Source: Planctomycetota bacterium (lineage in GTDB: Bacteria > Planctomycetota > Phycisphaerae > Phycisphaerales > SM1A02). Taken from it: a stretch of DNA of 6,504 nucleotides. The DNA lies in assembly GCA_022567855.1 (NCBI GenBank), contig JADFGE010000172.1, positions 1-6,504 of the forward strand. Direction: 5' to 3'. This document shows positions 1 to 6,504 of this stretch, in pieces. Position 1 is the first letter of the stretch, and every line of letters begins with the position of its first letter. The position numbers were made by a program, and so were the translations under genes. Below the pieces are notes generated by a model that was given only the letters and a program-made list of their open reading frames with translations, was not told where the DNA came from and searched no databases.

Positions 1-188
1 AGGGAGCACACGGCGGGGATGAACACGTTGCACGTATTGGTCCGGGCGGTTCCGTGGCTGCGCGAGACGTTGTTGACCAACCCGTGGGAAAGATTCTTCA
101 ACGCCCCGGTGATGCCGGCCGACCCGTGATCCTTGAGCACCGGCACGTTGACCATCTTGTTGATCTTCCGGGTGACGATGGTGCACAC
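1..188 (-). pseudogene. DUF362 family protein, 5'-truncated fragment (also cut by the window edge)
   Basis: Read on the minus strand, this stretch encodes a peptide with the conserved core of the DUF362 (PF04015) family. It contains VNVPVLKDHGSAGITGALKN followed by LSHGLVNNVSRSHGT and FIPAVCS, and it continues off the left edge. DUF362 proteins are usually some 300-450 residues, often exported by the Tat pathway, with no settled biochemical role; some members also carry iron-sulfur clusters. Recognisable similarity begins near position 182. The frame is open only to 218, where a TGA (219-221) closes it, and neither other minus frame upstream resembles the missing N-terminal half. Possible internal starts are a GTG at 188 and an ATG at 155, but either would lack the N-terminal half. 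I read it as the remnant of a gene that lost its 5' part at a rearrangement. A short DUF362 variant or an assembly join are alternatives. Family assignment is fairly sure; pseudogene status is inference. Confidence 0.6.
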
Positions 189-232
189 GTGGGATCGGCG
201 AGCGCGACCGTCGTTGGTTCAGCCGTGCGTTC

Positions 233-1015
233 GTGCTCGTTCAGATCGCCATCGCGATTGAAGCCACCAGTCAAGTTGTATGGATTTCGCGTGAGTCGAT
301 CGCCAGCATCCTCGGGATTTGGCTTCCCGGATGGCTGATGAGCATAGATCGTGTTATCACGTTGTGTGTATATGCGTTACTACTGGCCGGTGTTGTTCAA
401 ATCATCTGGCCGTTGAAGCGCCGTCAGCGATCGGTGGTCAGTTGGGTTGCGTGTCTGGGCCTGTTCAACGTGTTCTTCATCTGGTTTGTGCTCCATCTCG
501 CATACCGCGTCAATGATCTGATCGCGTTTACGACCGGCCGAGAGATTCTGATCTCCGTTTGGCCGGGCAGAGTATTGAGTTGGTTGCTGGTCAACGGTCT
601 TCCTGTAGTGGGACTCGTTGCGGGTTATGGTGTTGCTCAGACCCTCAATAGCCGATTTGGAGGCACGCTGTCGAAGCCGCGCACACTCCACGTGTTCTTT
701 GGGATCGGTCTGATTATTCTACTGCTTGGGCATATCGAGCCTCTCGCCTACCGCGGCTTGGCTTCCTTGGGAGTTTGGGGCTGGCTTGACGATGTTTCAT
801 TACAGGTGGTTATCCATTCCCTTGCCGCGTACGGGCTGTTGTGGACGCTACCTCTACTTATTTGGCTTGGCTTCGGCTTTGTGATGCTTCGTCGCGCCCG
901 CCGACAAATCAGGTTCTATCCAGCGCACACGAAATGTCCCCAGTGCGGTTACGACCTACGTGGCGACCTCGAAACAGGATGTCCTGAGTGCGGATGGCGC
1001 CGCGGTGGGCAGTAG
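233..1015 (+). CDS. Multi-pass membrane protein with C-terminal zinc ribbon, function unknown
   Basis: I do not recognise a named family for the membrane part. From the GTG at 233 the product is 260 residues. Hydrophobic segments lie at about 40-59, 67-91, 115-136, 152-167 and 190-219, so roughly five membrane spans are expected. After a basic stretch (RRARRQ) the C-terminus holds a four-cysteine zinc ribbon, C235-x2-C238 and C250-x2-C253, within CPQCGYDLRG and CPECGW. Positive charges after the last span suggest a cytoplasmic ribbon. This ribbon is a recurrent planctomycete signature attached to many unrelated domains. An ATG at 338 (226 residues) is an alternative start; neither has a clear Shine-Dalgarno. 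The frame stays open upstream to a TGA at 173-175 with protein-like codons, so the true N-terminus may have been lost at the junction with the DUF362 fragment. Sampled lines are about 48-62% GC against about 60-70% in odhA. It converges on odhB. Confidence 0.8.
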   Translation: MLVQIAIAIEATSQVVWISRESIASILGIWLPGWLMSIDRVITLCVYALLLAGVVQIIWPLKRRQRSVVSWVACLGLFNVFFIWFVLHLAYRVNDLIAFTTGREILISVWPGRVLSWLLVNGLPVVGLVAGYGVAQTLNSRFGGTLSKPRTLHVFFGIGLIILLLGHIEPLAYRGLASLGVWGWLDDVSLQVVIHSLAAYGLLWTLPLLIWLGFGFVMLRRARRQIRFYPAHTKCPQCGYDLRGDLETGCPECGWRRGGQ

Positions 1016-1028
1016 TGACCACGAAGAC

Positions 1029-1052
1029 GCCCACGGACTCGAGTCCGTGGGC
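1029..1052. repeat. 24-base perfect palindrome between convergent genes
   Basis: The arm gcccacggactc is followed directly by its exact reverse complement, with the centre between 1040 and 1041. It lies in the 76-base gap between the stop of the zinc-ribbon membrane gene (1015) and the stop of odhB (1092). As RNA from either strand it could form a strong hairpin with a tiny loop, so a bidirectional terminator is plausible. However, no T-run follows on either strand, so it does not fit a classic intrinsic terminator. It also resembles the short REP-like palindromes found between genes. No second copy was seen in this window. The palindrome is directly visible; its role is inference. Confidence 0.75.
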
Positions 1053-1091
1053 TTCCGCGATGCTCAAATTGGCTCACGCATGAAGCGCGCT

Positions 1092-2318
1092 TTACAACCC
1101 CAGCAACATGCGCTGCGGGCTTTCGATCGAATCCTTGATGTGGATGAGGAACTTCACCGCCTGCTCGCCGTCCACGATTCGATGGTCGTAACTTATCGCC
1201 AGATACATCATGGGCCGCAAGACGATCTGCCCCGGATTGTCTGGATCTTCGATCGGGCGTTTTATGATCTTGTGCATGCCGAGGATCGCCGACTGGGGCG
1301 GATTCAGAATCGGCGTTGACAGCAGCGATCCGTACACGCCGCCGTTGGAGATCGTAAACGTCCCGCCGGTCATCTCCTCGAGCGTGAGTTTGCTGTCCCG
1401 CGCGCGACCGGCGAGTTCCTTGATCGTTCGCTCGACATCGGCAAACGACATCGCCTCGGCGTTGCGGAGCACGGGGACCACGAGCCCCTTGTCGGTTCCG
1501 ATGGCGACGGAGATATCAACGTAATCGTGGTATTCAACTTCATTGCCGTCGATGTACGCATTGACGCGCGGAAATTGTTGCAGGGCTGCGGCGCAGGCGT
1601 GAACGAAGAACGACATGAATCCCAGGCCGACGCCGTGCTTCTTCTCGAACTCTTCCTTGTGACGCTTTCGCAAGCGGATCACGGCGGACAGGTCCGCTTC
1701 GTTGAAGGTCGTGAGCATGGCGGCGGTGTGTTGCGCCGCCACCAGGCGCTCGGCAATGCGCTGCCGCAGCTTGCTCATGCGCTGCCGTTGAACCTCGCGC
1801 GAACCAACCGGGACGGTGCCGACGATCGGGCTGGCCGTAGCAATTGAGACGGCTAAAGGCGGAGTCGGCGTTGGCGTCTGCGCCGCGGCCAAGACGTCAG
1901 ACTTCGTGATCCGACCCGAAGGACCGGACCCGTCAATGCGCGCCAGGTCCACGCCCTTATCCGCCGCGAGCTTGCGGGCCACCGAAGTAACCTTGCTGTC
2001 CCCATCGCCACTTACAGCCACCACCGCTTCCGATGAAGGAGCCGATGCCGTTGCGGCTGCGACAATCCCGGCGGGACGCTCGGCACTAGGATCGACTGTC
2101 GCGATCACCTCGCCGACTTGCTTCTCGGCGCCCTCCTCCGCCAGCACCTGCAACACGCCCGACTCAGGCGCGGGAACTTCCAGCGTGACTTTGTCCGACT
2201 CGATCTCGACGATGATCTCGTCCTTTTCCACCCAGTCCCCGGAGGATTTCTGCCACGGTCCGATCACGACTTCGGTAATCGATTCGCCGGGGCTTGGAAT
2301 ACTGATCTGGACGGGCAT
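1092..2318 (-). CDS. odhB: Dihydrolipoyl succinyltransferase, E2 component of 2-oxoglutarate dehydrogenase
   Basis: E2o core enzyme (sucB type), 408 residues, close to the usual 400-430. It takes the succinyl group from OdhA on a swinging lipoyl arm and transfers it to CoA, giving succinyl-CoA in the cytoplasmic TCA cycle. An N-terminal lipoyl domain (about 2-77) has the ESDKVTLEVPAP motif with K43 as the lipoylated lysine. An Ala/Ser-rich linker leads to a peripheral-subunit-binding domain (about 108-145, VARKLAADKGVDL...GSGPSGRITKSDV). A Pro/Thr linker follows, then the acetyltransferase-type catalytic domain (about 170-406). That domain has NGGVYGSL at 325-332 and the active-site motif YDHRIVDG at 377-384, with H379 and D383. 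Succinyltransferase rather than acetyltransferase is favoured by NGGVYGSL, the single lipoyl domain and the adjacent odhA. The ATG at 2318 has GAGGT nine bases upstream. The gene follows odhA by 36 bases, so co-transcription is likely. It appears intact. Confidence 0.96.
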   Translation of the reverse strand: MPVQISIPSPGESITEVVIGPWQKSSGDWVEKDEIIVEIESDKVTLEVPAPESGVLQVLAEEGAEKQVGEVIATVDPSAERPAGIVAAATASAPSSEAVVAVSGDGDSKVTSVARKLAADKGVDLARIDGSGPSGRITKSDVLAAAQTPTPTPPLAVSIATASPIVGTVPVGSREVQRQRMSKLRQRIAERLVAAQHTAAMLTTFNEADLSAVIRLRKRHKEEFEKKHGVGLGFMSFFVHACAAALQQFPRVNAYIDGNEVEYHDYVDISVAIGTDKGLVVPVLRNAEAMSFADVERTIKELAGRARDSKLTLEEMTGGTFTISNGGVYGSLLSTPILNPPQSAILGMHKIIKRPIEDPDNPGQIVLRPMMYLAISYDHRIVDGEQAVKFLIHIKDSIESPQRMLLGL

Positions 2319-2327
2319 GGCAGGTAG

Positions 2328-2332
2328 ACCTC
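2328..2332 (-). promoter_or_regulatory. Ribosome binding site of odhB
   Basis: On the minus strand GAGGT lies nine bases before the ATG at 2318-2316, inside the 36-base odhA-odhB gap. It supports this start and independent ribosome loading on odhB within a shared transcript. No promoter is visible in so short a gap. Confidence 0.6.
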
Positions 2333-2354
2333 GAACAAGGGGAACTTGGGGTAA

Positions 2355-5177
2355 TCAGGACGCAGCCAGCCGCGGCGCCGTGTGGTTCGTTTGATCGAGG
2401 ATGGCGTCGGTACGGCTGGTGGGTAACCCGACGGCGTTGATCATAATCTTCTCCTGCTCCTGGTTGTGCATTTTCGTCGACGCTACCGCCGGCGACGCGC
2501 TCTCATCGCGGCCGACATAGGCCAGATCCAGATCGATCCGTTCCCAAAGCGTGGTCTTGAGGAAGCGATACGCGCCCATGTTCTTCGGCTCCTCCTGAAC
2601 CCACACCGTTTCATGGACGCCCGCGTACCGTTGAATGATCTCGGCCAGTTCGCGCTCCGGCAGCGGGTAAAGCTGCTCGATCCGAACCACCGCCACATCA
2701 TCGCGTTCGATCTTCTCGCGATGCGCAACGAGATCGTAATACACCTTGCCCGAGCAAAGGAGTAGCCGTTTGATCTTGCTTGGATCGCTCACGTGCGGAT
2801 CATCAAGGACCAGCTCGAATCGGCCGGTCACGAATTGATCAACGGTGCTGACGACCTTGGGATGTCGCAACAGGCTCTTTGGGGTGAGCACAATCAGTGG
2901 TTTGCGGAAACTGCGCTTCATCTGCCGGCGGAGCAGATGGAACATTTGGGCCGGCGAAGTGGGGTACACCACCTGCATGTTATTGTTGGCGCACAATTGC
3001 AGGAACCGCTCGGGGCGGGCGGATGAATGTTCCGGCCCCTGGCCTTCGTATCCGTGCGGCAGGAAAAGCGTGAGCCCGCTGTAACGATTCCACTTCGCCT
3101 CCGCGGACGCCAGGAACTGATCGAATATCACCTGCGCGCCGTTGGCGAAATCGCCGAACTGCGCTTCCCAGATCACGAGCATCTGCGGATCGCCGAGCGA
3201 ATAGCCGTACTCAAATCCGACGCAGGCCGCTTCAGAGAGCGGACTGTTGTGAATGCAAAACCGCGCTTGGTCCGGTTGGAGATGATTGAGCGCGTCATAG
3301 CCCTGACCCGTGGTTTGATCGAACAACACGGCGTGGCGGTGGCTGAACGTCCCGCGCTCGACATCCTGGCCGGTGAGGCGCACCGCGTGGCCGTCCAACA
3401 GCAGTGTGCCGTACGCGAGCAGCTCGCCCATCGCCCAATCCAAGGGCTGGTCCTTTTCGATCGCCTGGCGACGATTCTCCAGCAACTTCTTCAGTTTGCG
3501 ATGCGCAGTGAAGTCATCGGGCACCGTACCGAGCGCGTGCGCCACAGCTTGAAGTTGTTCGCGCGTTGCTCCGGTTTCTACAGGCTCAGATGAATACTTC
3601 TCGGTGAGGTCCGCCCAAACTGAACTGAACGCAGCGACCGTCGATCCCACCGGTTTCTCCGCGGACCGTGTCTGCGCTTCATCGAGCTGCGCTTTCAGCT
3701 TCTCGTAGAGTTCATCGAACGCCTGCTCGCTGATGACGCCTTCGCCGATCAACTGCTGGGCGTAGGTGCGAAGAACCGGCGGCTGCTTCTTGATCCTGGC
3801 ATACAGCAGCGGCTGCGTGAACGTGGGCTCGTCGCCCTCGTTGTGTCCAAACTCACGGTAACACCACAGATCGATGACCACGTCGTTCTTGAATGCCTGG
3901 CGATACTCCAGCGCGAGCTTGGCGACGAACACGCACGCTTCCGGGTCATCGCCGTTCACGTGGAAGATCGGGGCTTCGGTCATTTTGGCGATGTCGGTGC
4001 AGTACGTCCCGCTGTGCGCGTCTCGAGGATTCGTCGTGAAACCGATTTGGTTGTTGATGACGACGTGTATCGCTCCGCCGACCGTGTAACCGTCGAGATC
4101 GACCATGTTCAAACATTCAGCGACGACGCCCTGCCCCGGAAACGACGCGTCGCCGTGAAGCAGGATCGGCACGCACTGTTCGCGTTTTGTGTCGTGGCGA
4201 ATGCGCTGCTTGGCGCGCGCTCGACCCAAGACCACCGGCCCGACAAACTCCAAGTGCGATGGATTGGGCGAAAGCGTCAGCCGAACCGTCTCGCCGGACA
4301 CGGTGACGTGATCTGAGCTATAGCCGCGGTGATATTTGACGTCGCCGCCGCCTCGGAGAAAGTCCTCCGTCCACGCCTCAGCAAACTCCGTGAAGATCTG
4401 GTCGTACGTCTTGTGCAGGATGTTCACCAAGACGTTCAGCCGACCGCGATGGGCCATGCCGAAGGTGAACTCCTTCACGTTGTTGGCCGGGCCTTGCTCG
4501 ATCAACTCGTCGAGCAGCGGAATGAGCGATTCGCTGCCGTCAAGGCCGAACCGCTTCTTCGCCGTGTAGCGCGTGTGGAGAAAAGTCTCGAAGGCATCTG
4601 CTTCGCCGAGCTCACCGAGGATGTGCATCTTCTGGTCGCGGTCGATCGTCGGGCGATTGCGCACCGTCTCCATGCGCTGGTGAAGCCAGTGCCGCTGCTG
4701 GGGGTCCTGAATGTGCATGAACTCGACGCCGACGTGCCGGCAGTAGGTGTCGTCGAGCAACTGGACGATGTCGCGCAACTTCGCCGGGTTCTCCAACGGC
4801 AGATCGCAGGGATCGAACTGTCCGTCGAGGTCCGACTCCGACAGCTCGTGCGCTTGAAGCTTCAGACTGTCGGGTGCGGGGCGCTCGGTTCCCAGCGGGT
4901 CGAGTGCCGCGGCGAGGTGACCGGTGTCGCGATAGGCGTAGATCAGATCATCGACATGCCCCTGCTTGGTCTGAGCCAGGTCCACGCCCTCAGCCCGCGC
5001 TGCCGGTAGCGCTGCTTGGTCCTCCGTGATCTGCCGAGCCCCGAGATCAAAGCCGGCGAAGAATTGACGCCACGGCGGCTCGACCGATTCGGCGCGGGCG
5101 GACCATCGCTCGTACATCGCCTCGATGTACTGGGCGTTCCATCCGTTCACAGAGCCCTCAGCCGGTTCGATAGCCAT
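2355..5177 (-). CDS. odhA: 2-oxoglutarate dehydrogenase E1 component (thiamine diphosphate-dependent)
   Basis: E1o (sucA type) decarboxylates 2-oxoglutarate on thiamine diphosphate and reductively succinylates the lipoyl group of OdhB. It has 940 residues from the ATG at 5177; an adjacent in-frame TTG at 5180 would add one. Residue numbers here count from that TTG. The N-terminal E1o motif (12-44, NGWNAQYIEAMYERW) is the segment that tethers E1o to the complex. GMAHRGRLNVL is at 241-251 and YHRGYSSD at 283-290. The cofactor-binding region runs from HGDASFPGQG (342-351) to INNQIGFTT (375-383), and REFGHNEGDEP is at 442-452. The transketolase-like C-terminal half has ERGTFSHRHAV (608-618), EAQFGDFANGAQ (672-683) and GQGPEHSSARPERFLQL (713-729). 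There is no fused acyltransferase domain as in actinobacterial KGD proteins. After the usual family end (about 919) it carries a tail of some 22 residues. AGGGA sits seven bases before the ATG. It is the first gene of an odhA-odhB pair. Confidence 0.97.
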   Translation of the reverse strand: MAIEPAEGSVNGWNAQYIEAMYERWSARAESVEPPWRQFFAGFDLGARQITEDQAALPAARAEGVDLAQTKQGHVDDLIYAYRDTGHLAAALDPLGTERPAPDSLKLQAHELSESDLDGQFDPCDLPLENPAKLRDIVQLLDDTYCRHVGVEFMHIQDPQQRHWLHQRMETVRNRPTIDRDQKMHILGELGEADAFETFLHTRYTAKKRFGLDGSESLIPLLDELIEQGPANNVKEFTFGMAHRGRLNVLVNILHKTYDQIFTEFAEAWTEDFLRGGGDVKYHRGYSSDHVTVSGETVRLTLSPNPSHLEFVGPVVLGRARAKQRIRHDTKREQCVPILLHGDASFPGQGVVAECLNMVDLDGYTVGGAIHVVINNQIGFTTNPRDAHSGTYCTDIAKMTEAPIFHVNGDDPEACVFVAKLALEYRQAFKNDVVIDLWCYREFGHNEGDEPTFTQPLLYARIKKQPPVLRTYAQQLIGEGVISEQAFDELYEKLKAQLDEAQTRSAEKPVGSTVAAFSSVWADLTEKYSSEPVETGATREQLQAVAHALGTVPDDFTAHRKLKKLLENRRQAIEKDQPLDWAMGELLAYGTLLLDGHAVRLTGQDVERGTFSHRHAVLFDQTTGQGYDALNHLQPDQARFCIHNSPLSEAACVGFEYGYSLGDPQMLVIWEAQFGDFANGAQVIFDQFLASAEAKWNRYSGLTLFLPHGYEGQGPEHSSARPERFLQLCANNNMQVVYPTSPAQMFHLLRRQMKRSFRKPLIVLTPKSLLRHPKVVSTVDQFVTGRFELVLDDPHVSDPSKIKRLLLCSGKVYYDLVAHREKIERDDVAVVRIEQLYPLPERELAEIIQRYAGVHETVWVQEEPKNMGAYRFLKTTLWERIDLDLAYVGRDESASPAVASTKMHNQEQEKIMINAVGLPTSRTDAILDQTNHTAPRLAAS

Positions 5178-5182
5178 CAATG

Positions 5183-5189
5183 CTTCCCT
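5183..5189 (-). promoter_or_regulatory. Ribosome binding site deciding the odhA start
   Basis: On the minus strand AGGGAAG precedes the tandem start candidates TTG (5180) and ATG (5177). The AGGGA core is seven bases from the ATG but only four from the TTG. Spacing and codon preference both favour the ATG. Confidence 0.6.
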
Positions 5190-5262
5190 GGGGCGGGTGA
5201 AAGAATCCTTCCGTTGGGGTGGATCAACCTGCCGCGGCGCCTCAAGTGCTTTGCGCGGTCGT

Positions 5263-5268
5263 ATTCTA
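5263..5268 (-). promoter_or_regulatory. Possible -10 element upstream of odhA
   Basis: The space between the priA stop (5415) and the odhA start is about 237 bases, enough for a separate odhA promoter. On the minus strand it contains TAGAAT, within GCTAGAATAC, about 86 bases before the ATG. An AT-rich patch, GATAATTAG, lies upstream of it. No good -35 hexamer sits at 16-18 bases, so this is a weak candidate. I see no small ORF, riboswitch-like fold or intrinsic terminator with a T-run in the rest of this gap. Confidence 0.3.
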
Positions 5269-5414
5269 GCGTCCGAGCCCGCTAATTATCGGTCGGTGAG
5301 GCAGTTCGTGAAACCCCTGGTTCTATCACTGCATCGGCCGACACTGTGGACGGCTTTGGGCCGATCGCCCGCTCGTCTACGGTGGCCCGAGCTGATGCCC
5401 CAACGGTCGGCCGC

Positions 5415-6504
5415 TTAGAGCAGGGCGATCGGATCGACGTCGATGACGAGCCCCGCCCCGGCGTGGAGCAGGCCCTCGTTTCGGCCGGCGACCAGGACTT
5501 CTTGCAACCGCTGGGCCGACTCCGCCAGCAGCTCGATCTGCTGTCGATGTTTCCCGGCGATGCGCGAGATCGGGCACGGGGCCGGGCCGCGCAGCCGCAT
5601 CGACTCGTCCGCCAACTCGCCCAGTCGTCGTGCGATCGTGCGGGCCGTATTCACACAGCGCGTGTAGTCCACATCGCGCACGACAATACGAGCGAGCCGA
5701 GTGTACGGCGGCAACTTGCAGCGTCGCCGGTCCGAAAGCTCCAGCTTGGCGAATCCCTCGTAGTCGTGCGCCGCCGCCAAACGGATCGCCGAGGCCTGAG
5801 GCTGGAACGTCTGCACGATCACCAGCCCCGGGTCTCGGCCGCGGCCGCAACGACCGGCGACCTGATTGACCAATTGGAACGTGCGCTCCGAAGCGCGGAA
5901 GTCCGGCAGATTGATCGCAGTGTCGGCGTTGATCACACCTACGAACTGAACGTTGGGAAAATCCAACCCCTTGGCGATCATCTGTGTTCCCACGAGCAGT
6001 TTCACCTCGCCGGCGCCGAACTTCCCCAATGCGTGATGAAAATCCTTCGACCCGCGCATGGAATCGGAATCGACGCGCAGCATCGTCTTGCCCTCGACGA
6101 GTTGCGGGAACTTGCGGGCCAACTCTTCCTCGACACGCTGCGTGCCCAGGCCGAACGTCGTCACGTGCCGGTCACACAGCGGGCAGCGCTGCGGCAATCG
6201 CTGCTCGGCTTCGCAGTGATGGCAGCGCACGAACCCGCCCGCGGGGAGCCGGCGGTTCAAGTGGAACACCATCGTCGCATCGCAGTCGTCGCAGTTCATC
6301 ATCCAGCCGCAGCGAAAGTCCGGGCAGGCGATGTAATTCGCATAGCCGCGCCGATTCAGCAACAACAGCACCTGACCGCCCCGGTCCAGTGTCTCGCCGA
6401 TGGCGGACTCCATCCGCGGACCGATCAGGTGTACCCGCCGATCGTGCCGCCGCTTGCGCTCGGCGACGAAGTCAACGATCTGGACGGTCGGCAAGCGCAT
6501 GCCG
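5415..6504 (-). CDS. priA: Primosomal protein N' (replication restart helicase PriA), C-terminal half
   Basis: PriA is a 3'-5' superfamily 2 helicase that recognises stalled forks and reloads the replisome. Only the last 362 or so of about 730 residues are here. The frame continues off the right edge, and the methionine at 6500 is internal. Numbering from it, LLLLNRRGYANYIAC (45-59) enters the zinc-binding region, with eight cysteines at 59, 64, 70, 73, 93, 96, 106 and 109. FGLGTQRVEEEL (116-127) follows. Helicase domain 2 has GTQMIAKGLDFPNV (171-184), NADTAINLPDFRASERTFQL (191-210) and the motif VI arginine-finger segment QVAGRCGRGRDPG (213-225). The C-terminal domain has LPPYTRLA (263-270) and RGPAPCPISRIAGKHRQQI (304-322). 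The stop is TAA at 5415-5417. Oddities are a Cx4C first zinc pair, against the usual Cx2C, and Cys in place of Ala in motif VI. The Walker A and DEAH-box motifs lie outside the window. The gene is upstream of odhA on the same strand. Confidence 0.95.
   Translation of the reverse strand, partial: GMRLPTVQIVDFVAERKRRHDRRVHLIGPRMESAIGETLDRGGQVLLLLNRRGYANYIACPDFRCGWMMNCDDCDATMVFHLNRRLPAGGFVRCHHCEAEQRLPQRCPLCDRHVTTFGLGTQRVEEELARKFPQLVEGKTMLRVDSDSMRGSKDFHHALGKFGAGEVKLLVGTQMIAKGLDFPNVQFVGVINADTAINLPDFRASERTFQLVNQVAGRCGRGRDPGLVIVQTFQPQASAIRLAAAHDYEGFAKLELSDRRRCKLPPYTRLARIVVRDVDYTRCVNTARTIARRLGELADESMRLRGPAPCPISRIAGKHRQQIELLAESAQRLQEVLVAGRNEGLLHAGAGLVIDVDPIALL

Noticed and set aside
258..286. TTGAAG ... 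TGGATT as a promoter for the membrane gene
   Set aside because: The 17-base spacing is right but the -10 matches only three of six consensus bases, and if translation starts at 233 it would lie inside the gene.
54..338. Plus-strand open frame of 94 codons at the left end
   Set aside because: It lies opposite the DUF362 coding fragment in its first half and overlaps the membrane gene in another frame in its second half. No domain is visible.
1816..2394. Plus-strand open frame of 192 codons opposite the start of odhB
   Set aside because: It is antisense to the well-supported odhB, crosses its lipoyl and linker coding region, and its Ser/Thr/Ala-rich translation shows no domain. High GC keeps the opposite strand open.
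4329..5009. Plus-strand open frame of 226 codons opposite odhA
   Set aside because: It is the complement of clearly conserved E1o coding sequence. The translation has no recognisable motif and no ribosome binding site was seen.
5350..5414. GC-rich inverted segments (gggcgatcggccc on the minus strand) as a priA terminator
   Set aside because: The stem is only about four base pairs and no T-run follows, so a terminator cannot be supported.
5377..5850. Minus-strand open frame of 157 codons overlapping the priA end in another frame
   Set aside because: The sequence is Arg/Pro/Gly-rich, as expected for an out-of-frame reading of GC-rich DNA, and priA in the correct frame has full motif support.
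1..6504. A new defence, mobile or biosynthetic system
   Set aside because: No CRISPR repeats, transposase, integrase, toxin-antitoxin pair, nuclease or biosynthetic cluster could be found on either strand. The window is dominated by two intact TCA-cycle genes and part of priA.

Overview
The window looks like a stretch of a planctomycete-type chromosome of moderately high GC. Two things suggest this. The first is a small membrane protein ending in a double-CPxC zinc ribbon with the CGYDLRG...CPECG signature that recurs in planctomycete hypothetical proteins. The second is a fragment of a DUF362 protein of the kind common in that phylum. The assignment rests on recalled family features and no search was run.

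Layout from left to right. Positions 1 to about 188 hold, on the minus strand, a DUF362-family fragment that runs off the left edge and has lost its 5' end. Immediately next to it, on the plus strand, is an uncharacterised multi-pass membrane protein with the C-terminal zinc ribbon (233-1015; alternative start at 338). A 76-base gap with a 24-base perfect palindrome (1029-1052) separates it from the convergent genes on the minus strand. These are odhB/sucB (dihydrolipoyl succinyltransferase, E2o, 1092-2318) and, 36 bases upstream of it, odhA/sucA (2-oxoglutarate dehydrogenase E1o, 2355-5177). A non-coding stretch of about 237 bases lies upstream of odhA. It is followed by the C-terminal half of priA (primosomal replication-restart helicase), also on the minus strand and cut by the right edge.

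OdhA and OdhB are the first two components of the 2-oxoglutarate dehydrogenase complex. OdhA decarboxylates 2-oxoglutarate on thiamine diphosphate and passes the succinyl group to the lipoyl lysine of OdhB, which makes succinyl-CoA. The E3 component (lipoamide dehydrogenase) is not in the window and must be encoded elsewhere. Both enzymes appear intact, with all expected motifs. PriA acts in DNA replication restart and is probably only a co-oriented neighbour.

Most of the window is ordinary housekeeping sequence, and I found no convincing undescribed system. The points most worth a second look are the abrupt junction near 173-190 where two head-to-head genes meet with no room for complete 5' ends, the zinc-ribbon membrane protein, the perfect palindrome between convergent genes, and an altered first cysteine pair in the PriA zinc-binding region.
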